Assembly: GCA_029907045.1 (NCBI GenBank)
Contig: JARYMR010000008.1
Span: forward strand, 1-26,489
Length of the DNA: 26,489 nt
Direction: 5' to 3'
DNA from: Candidatus Bathyarchaeota archaeon
GTDB lineage: Archaea; Thermoproteota; Bathyarchaeia; Bathyarchaeales; UBA233
Shown: one piece after another, positions 24,784 to 26,489 of the stretch
Layout of the letters: each line of letters starts with the position of its first letter
Position numbering within the stretch: the first letter of the stretch is position 1
Program-made: the position numbers and the translations under genes
The notes under the pieces: generated by a model
What the model was told of the DNA's origin: nothing
Seen by the model: the letters and a program-made list of their open reading frames with translations, nothing else
The model's database searches: none

Positions 24784-24819
24784 CTGCTGGGTTGTGTGTA
24801 GGTCGTGTGACACACAAAA

Positions 24820-24839
24820 GGCAAAAATCAGTTTTTTGT
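24820..24839 (+). terminator. Hairpin with T6 after the aglB operon
   Basis: A short stem, CAAAAA (24822-24827) with TTTTTG (24833-24838), encloses a TCAGT loop, and the right arm is part of a T6 run at 24832-24837. Just before it, TTGTGTGT (24792-24799) and ACACACAA (24811-24818) form a second 8-bp stem. Both lie directly after the glycosyltransferase stop, consistent with transcription termination. Confidence 0.4.
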
Positions 24840-24913
24840 GAGGCTTACTACGGAGGGTTAGAGAAGCAACTGCTATAACTGTTTGACGTGGGGAATCCAT
24901 TATTTGTCCAACA

Positions 24914-25387
24914 TTGTATGTTCCTAATGCTTCGGTTAAGGTAGAAATAACCAGCCTTACTGGTGTTCGTTTAAATGTTAAAAGCGTGGCTGAAAGTGTT
25001 AATTTTGATGTTAAGGCAAAATTGGAGGAAAGGGAACGCAAAAGCCAGACGGTTATTTTAGATTTTAAACTGTTTTTAACAACAAAGCCAAGTCTTGTAA
25101 AATTTGAAATTGAAGGCATGGCAACTTTAAGCGGAAAGGATGCTGAAATAAACAAAATGTTAGAAGTTGACCCAGAAACCAAAGTGCCCTATGTTTTTCA
25201 AAGAATTTATCAGACAGTGTTCACAGCCATGTACCTTCTATCCACAATACTAAATGTGCCACCACCACCTCAGGATTTGCTGTTTCCTCGTAAAGAAGGC
25301 ATTCCAGTTGAGGACATAACAGTGAAAATAGCCCCAGAAGCTGCAGAAACCATGGAAGTTCAAGCTGAAACCGAAGAAAAGAAATAA
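24914..25387 (+). CDS. Conserved soluble protein, possibly SecB-like
   Basis: A 157-residue protein with four or five amphipathic beta strands (residues 5-80) followed by FQRIYQTVFTAMYLLSTILNVPPPPQDLLFP and a charged tail. SecB chaperones have the same plan: a four-stranded sheet, an FP/VF...Y.. helix and a proline-containing loop before the last helix; short SecB homologues occur in some archaea. I see only this pattern, not a signature motif, so the call is tentative. Start is TTG 24914; no ribosome-binding site is visible and the true start could differ by a few codons. T6 at 25396-25401 probably ends the transcript. Confidence 0.45.
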   Translation: MYVPNASVKVEITSLTGVRLNVKSVAESVNFDVKAKLEERERKSQTVILDFKLFLTTKPSLVKFEIEGMATLSGKDAEINKMLEVDPETKVPYVFQRIYQTVFTAMYLLSTILNVPPPPQDLLFPRKEGIPVEDITVKIAPEAAETMEVQAETEEKK

Positions 25388-25429
25388 TACAGTCCTTTTT
25401 TAATTTGCTCGCTTCAGTAAAATTAATAA

Positions 25430-25438
25430 CTTAAAAAT
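25430..25438 (+). promoter_or_regulatory. TATA-like box upstream of queT leader
   Basis: CTTAAAAAT sits so that initiation would fall near 25455-25460, the left arm of the leader hairpin. AATTAATAA at 25421-25429 is an alternative box giving a start near 25450. Confidence 0.35.
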
Positions 25439-25454
25439 TTGTGGAATAAAGCGT

Positions 25455-25507
25455 GGCGGGTGAGTGGGCCTCCACCCGTTCCGCCATAAAAACCCCGGTG
25501 TAGGAGG
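25455..25507 (+). promoter_or_regulatory. Structured leader of queT, candidate riboswitch or translational switch
   Basis: GGCGG (25455-25459) can pair with CCGCC (25481-25485) around an inner hairpin GTGG/CCAC (25464-25467 with 25472-25475). An alternative six-pair stem is CGGGTG (25457-25462) with CACCCG (25473-25478). The segment CCTCC (25469-25473) can instead pair with GGAGG of the ribosome-binding site (25503-25507), so the folds exclude one another. It lies directly before a gene for a predicted queuosine-precursor transporter, a class under preQ1 riboswitch control in many bacteria. No known preQ1 riboswitch consensus is recognised; this is a candidate only. Confidence 0.4.
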
Positions 25508-25514
25508 TGAAAAA

Positions 25515-26075
25515 ATGAAATTTGATGCTAGAGACATAGCCTTCACAGCAGTTTTTGCAGCTTTATACGCTGTTCTTGTGACGGTTCAAGGGTTGAGTGC
25601 TGCGGCTAGTATTCAGCTTCGTTTCGCTGATTGTCTTATACCATTGTCTGCCATTTTCGGGTGGCCTGTTATTGTGGGGGTAAGTTTGGGATGTGTTGTT
25701 GGTAATGCCACAACTTCTGCGGCTCTTCCGAACGGTATTTACGATGTTGCCTTTGGACCCATAGCTAATTTGATTGCCGCCTCCTTGATTTATATGCTTA
25801 GAAATAGACGACTATTGGGCTGTGTGATAGGTTCAATGGTTATAGGCGTTTTCGTTGGCAGTTACGTTTGGATGATATTTGGGGCACCGTCAAACTTTTT
25901 TGGCATGGAGGTTCCAGCAACTTGGCCTATTTGGATAACAAGTATAGTGAGTATTACTGCAAGCAGTTTAGTGGCAATAGCAATAATTGGGTATACCCTA
26001 CTAACAGCCTTAAGCAAACCAAGCATCAGAGAAGCATTGAAATCAAGGGGACTAAAAGTTGTTGTAGAAAAGTGA
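25515..26075 (+). CDS. queT: QueT-family queuosine-precursor (preQ0/preQ1) transporter
   Basis: A 186-residue membrane protein with about five or six helices, beginning FDARDIAFTAVFAALYAVLVTVQGLSAAA, then IQLRFADCLIPLSAIFGWPVIVGVSLGCVVGNATT, the substrate-binding-subunit pattern of QueT proteins in the ECF-transporter S-component group. In archaea it would supply preQ0 for archaeosine in tRNA. The start is ATG 25515, five bases after GGAGGTG (25503-25509); the longer frame from GTG 25464 reads through the leader hairpin and is rejected. No ECF ATPase genes are nearby, so the energising module would be encoded elsewhere. Convergent with polB. Confidence 0.82.
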   Translation: MKFDARDIAFTAVFAALYAVLVTVQGLSAAASIQLRFADCLIPLSAIFGWPVIVGVSLGCVVGNATTSAALPNGIYDVAFGPIANLIAASLIYMLRNRRLLGCVIGSMVIGVFVGSYVWMIFGAPSNFFGMEVPATWPIWITSIVSITASSLVAIAIIGYTLLTALSKPSIREALKSRGLKVVVEK

Positions 26076-26080
26076 GAGAA

Positions 26081-26489
26081 CTACATGAACCTTTCAAGCT
26101 TTGTCAATCCTATTATTTCGTCAAAATCTAAGCCTAATGCGTCTAAAACTTGGTCGAAGGTTGAGTGGAGATAGGCGATATACTTGTCCACGTCTATCTC
26201 ATTTTTTGTTGCCAGCTCCACTGGTTTGACATGTGGTTCTTTGGTGACTTTTACGAAGCTTATTAGGTCGCCCGCTTTTAGTTCCATTCCGCCTTCTTTT
26301 AGTATTCTTGCTGCTCTCACGTGTTGGGGTGTTGTTTTTGTGTAGTGTTCTGGTTCTTCGCCTAGGACCACGTTGAAGGCAAGATCATTCAAGCTTTCCC
26401 ATTCTCTTCTTTTTAGTCGCATGTAGCATTCGCGGATGATTTCGCAAATGTCTTTCTTGGCTTTTTCAAAGTCTGCTGGTGTTTTTACA
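26081..26489 (-). CDS. polB: Family B DNA polymerase, C-terminal end (cut by window edge)
   Basis: The minus-strand frame is open to the window edge and encodes the last 135 residues. VKTPADFEKAKKDICEIIREC leads into YMRLKRREWESLNDL, then KTTPQHVRAARIL, GDLISFVKVTKEPHVKPVELA and NEIDVDKYIAYLHSTFDQVLDALGLDFDEI. These match the thumb region and C-terminal tail of archaeal replicative PolB: HVRAARIL..G, the D.I.FVK...VKP.ela..eID..KYI core and the STFDQVLDALG end. Polymerase and exonuclease motifs lie outside the window. The stop is five bases from the queT stop. Confidence 0.9.
   Translation of the reverse strand, partial: VKTPADFEKAKKDICEIIRECYMRLKRREWESLNDLAFNVVLGEEPEHYTKTTPQHVRAARILKEGGMELKAGDLISFVKVTKEPHVKPVELATKNEIDVDKYIAYLHSTFDQVLDALGLDFDEIIGLTKLERFM

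Noticed and set aside
24784..24913. Possible tRNA or small RNA in the spacer with inverted repeats
   Set aside because: No T-arm GTTCRANNC, no cloverleaf pairing and no C/D box pair were found; the hairpins with T6 are better read as a terminator.
25464..25514. Extension of queT to GTG 25464
   Set aside because: It would translate the GC-rich leader hairpin and ignores the strong GGAGGTG five bases before ATG 25515, where family similarity also begins.
1..26489. CRISPR arrays, insertion sequences, prophage or defence genes
   Set aside because: No regularly spaced direct repeats, transposase motifs or known defence domains were seen on either strand.

Overview
The window is a gene-dense archaeal chromosome segment. 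Group II chaperonin, RadB, Clp1/Grc3-type RNA kinase, CDP-archaeol synthase, archaeal topoisomerase IA, STT3/AglB, an Alg7-like transferase and a family B DNA polymerase end all point to Archaea. AT-rich spacers with TATA-like boxes, frequent TTG starts and several eukaryote-like small proteins suggest the TACK side, and I would guess a Bathyarchaeia-like lineage. That placement is inference from gene content. No rRNA, tRNA, CRISPR array, insertion sequence or phage gene was seen, and no stretch over 300 bases lacks a gene.

Layout. 1-108 (-): start of a phosphoribosyltransferase cut by the window edge. 244-5242: histidine/urocanate degradation genes ftcD, hutI and hutU, interrupted by an antisense membrane-anchored TIM-barrel hydrolase; no hutH is present. 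5343-7158: a thioredoxin-fold protein whose reading frame looks broken, a FucI/AraA-type sugar isomerase relative and a small two-helix membrane protein. 7258-13378 (-): thermosome, Sua5, a secreted/anchored surface protein, a CBS-pair protein, a UbiD-family decarboxylase and a small protein resembling eukaryotic proteasome assembly chaperone PAC4. 13448-14104 (+): endonuclease III. 14116-16051 (-): polynucleotide kinase plus a RuvC-like RNase H-fold protein, divergent from radB-carS (16120-17336, +). 17342-20070 (-): topA, a zinc-finger microprotein and a three-helix membrane protein resembling the C-terminal half of OST3/OST6. 20200-25387 (+): zinc ribbon, gcvT, aglB, an Alg7-like GlcNAc-1-phosphate transferase and a possible SecB-like protein. 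25515-26075 (+): queT behind a structured leader. 26081-26489 (-): C-terminal end of DNA polymerase B.

Themes. The window holds three possible parts of the N-glycosylation machinery (lipid-linked sugar initiation, the oligosaccharyltransferase, and a possible accessory OST subunit) and a surface protein carrying sequons that could be a substrate. The UbiD homologue (possibly the archaeal mevalonate decarboxylase) and CarS both fit ether-lipid synthesis. RadB, the RuvC-like protein, endonuclease III, topoisomerase IA and PolB fit DNA repair and replication.

The observations most worth following are the structured leader of queT with an anti-Shine-Dalgarno segment, the PAC4-like and OST3/6-like proteins, the apparent ACG start of ftcD, and the apparent +1 frameshift in the thioredoxin-fold gene. 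Gene identities rest on recognising motifs by eye; no search was run.
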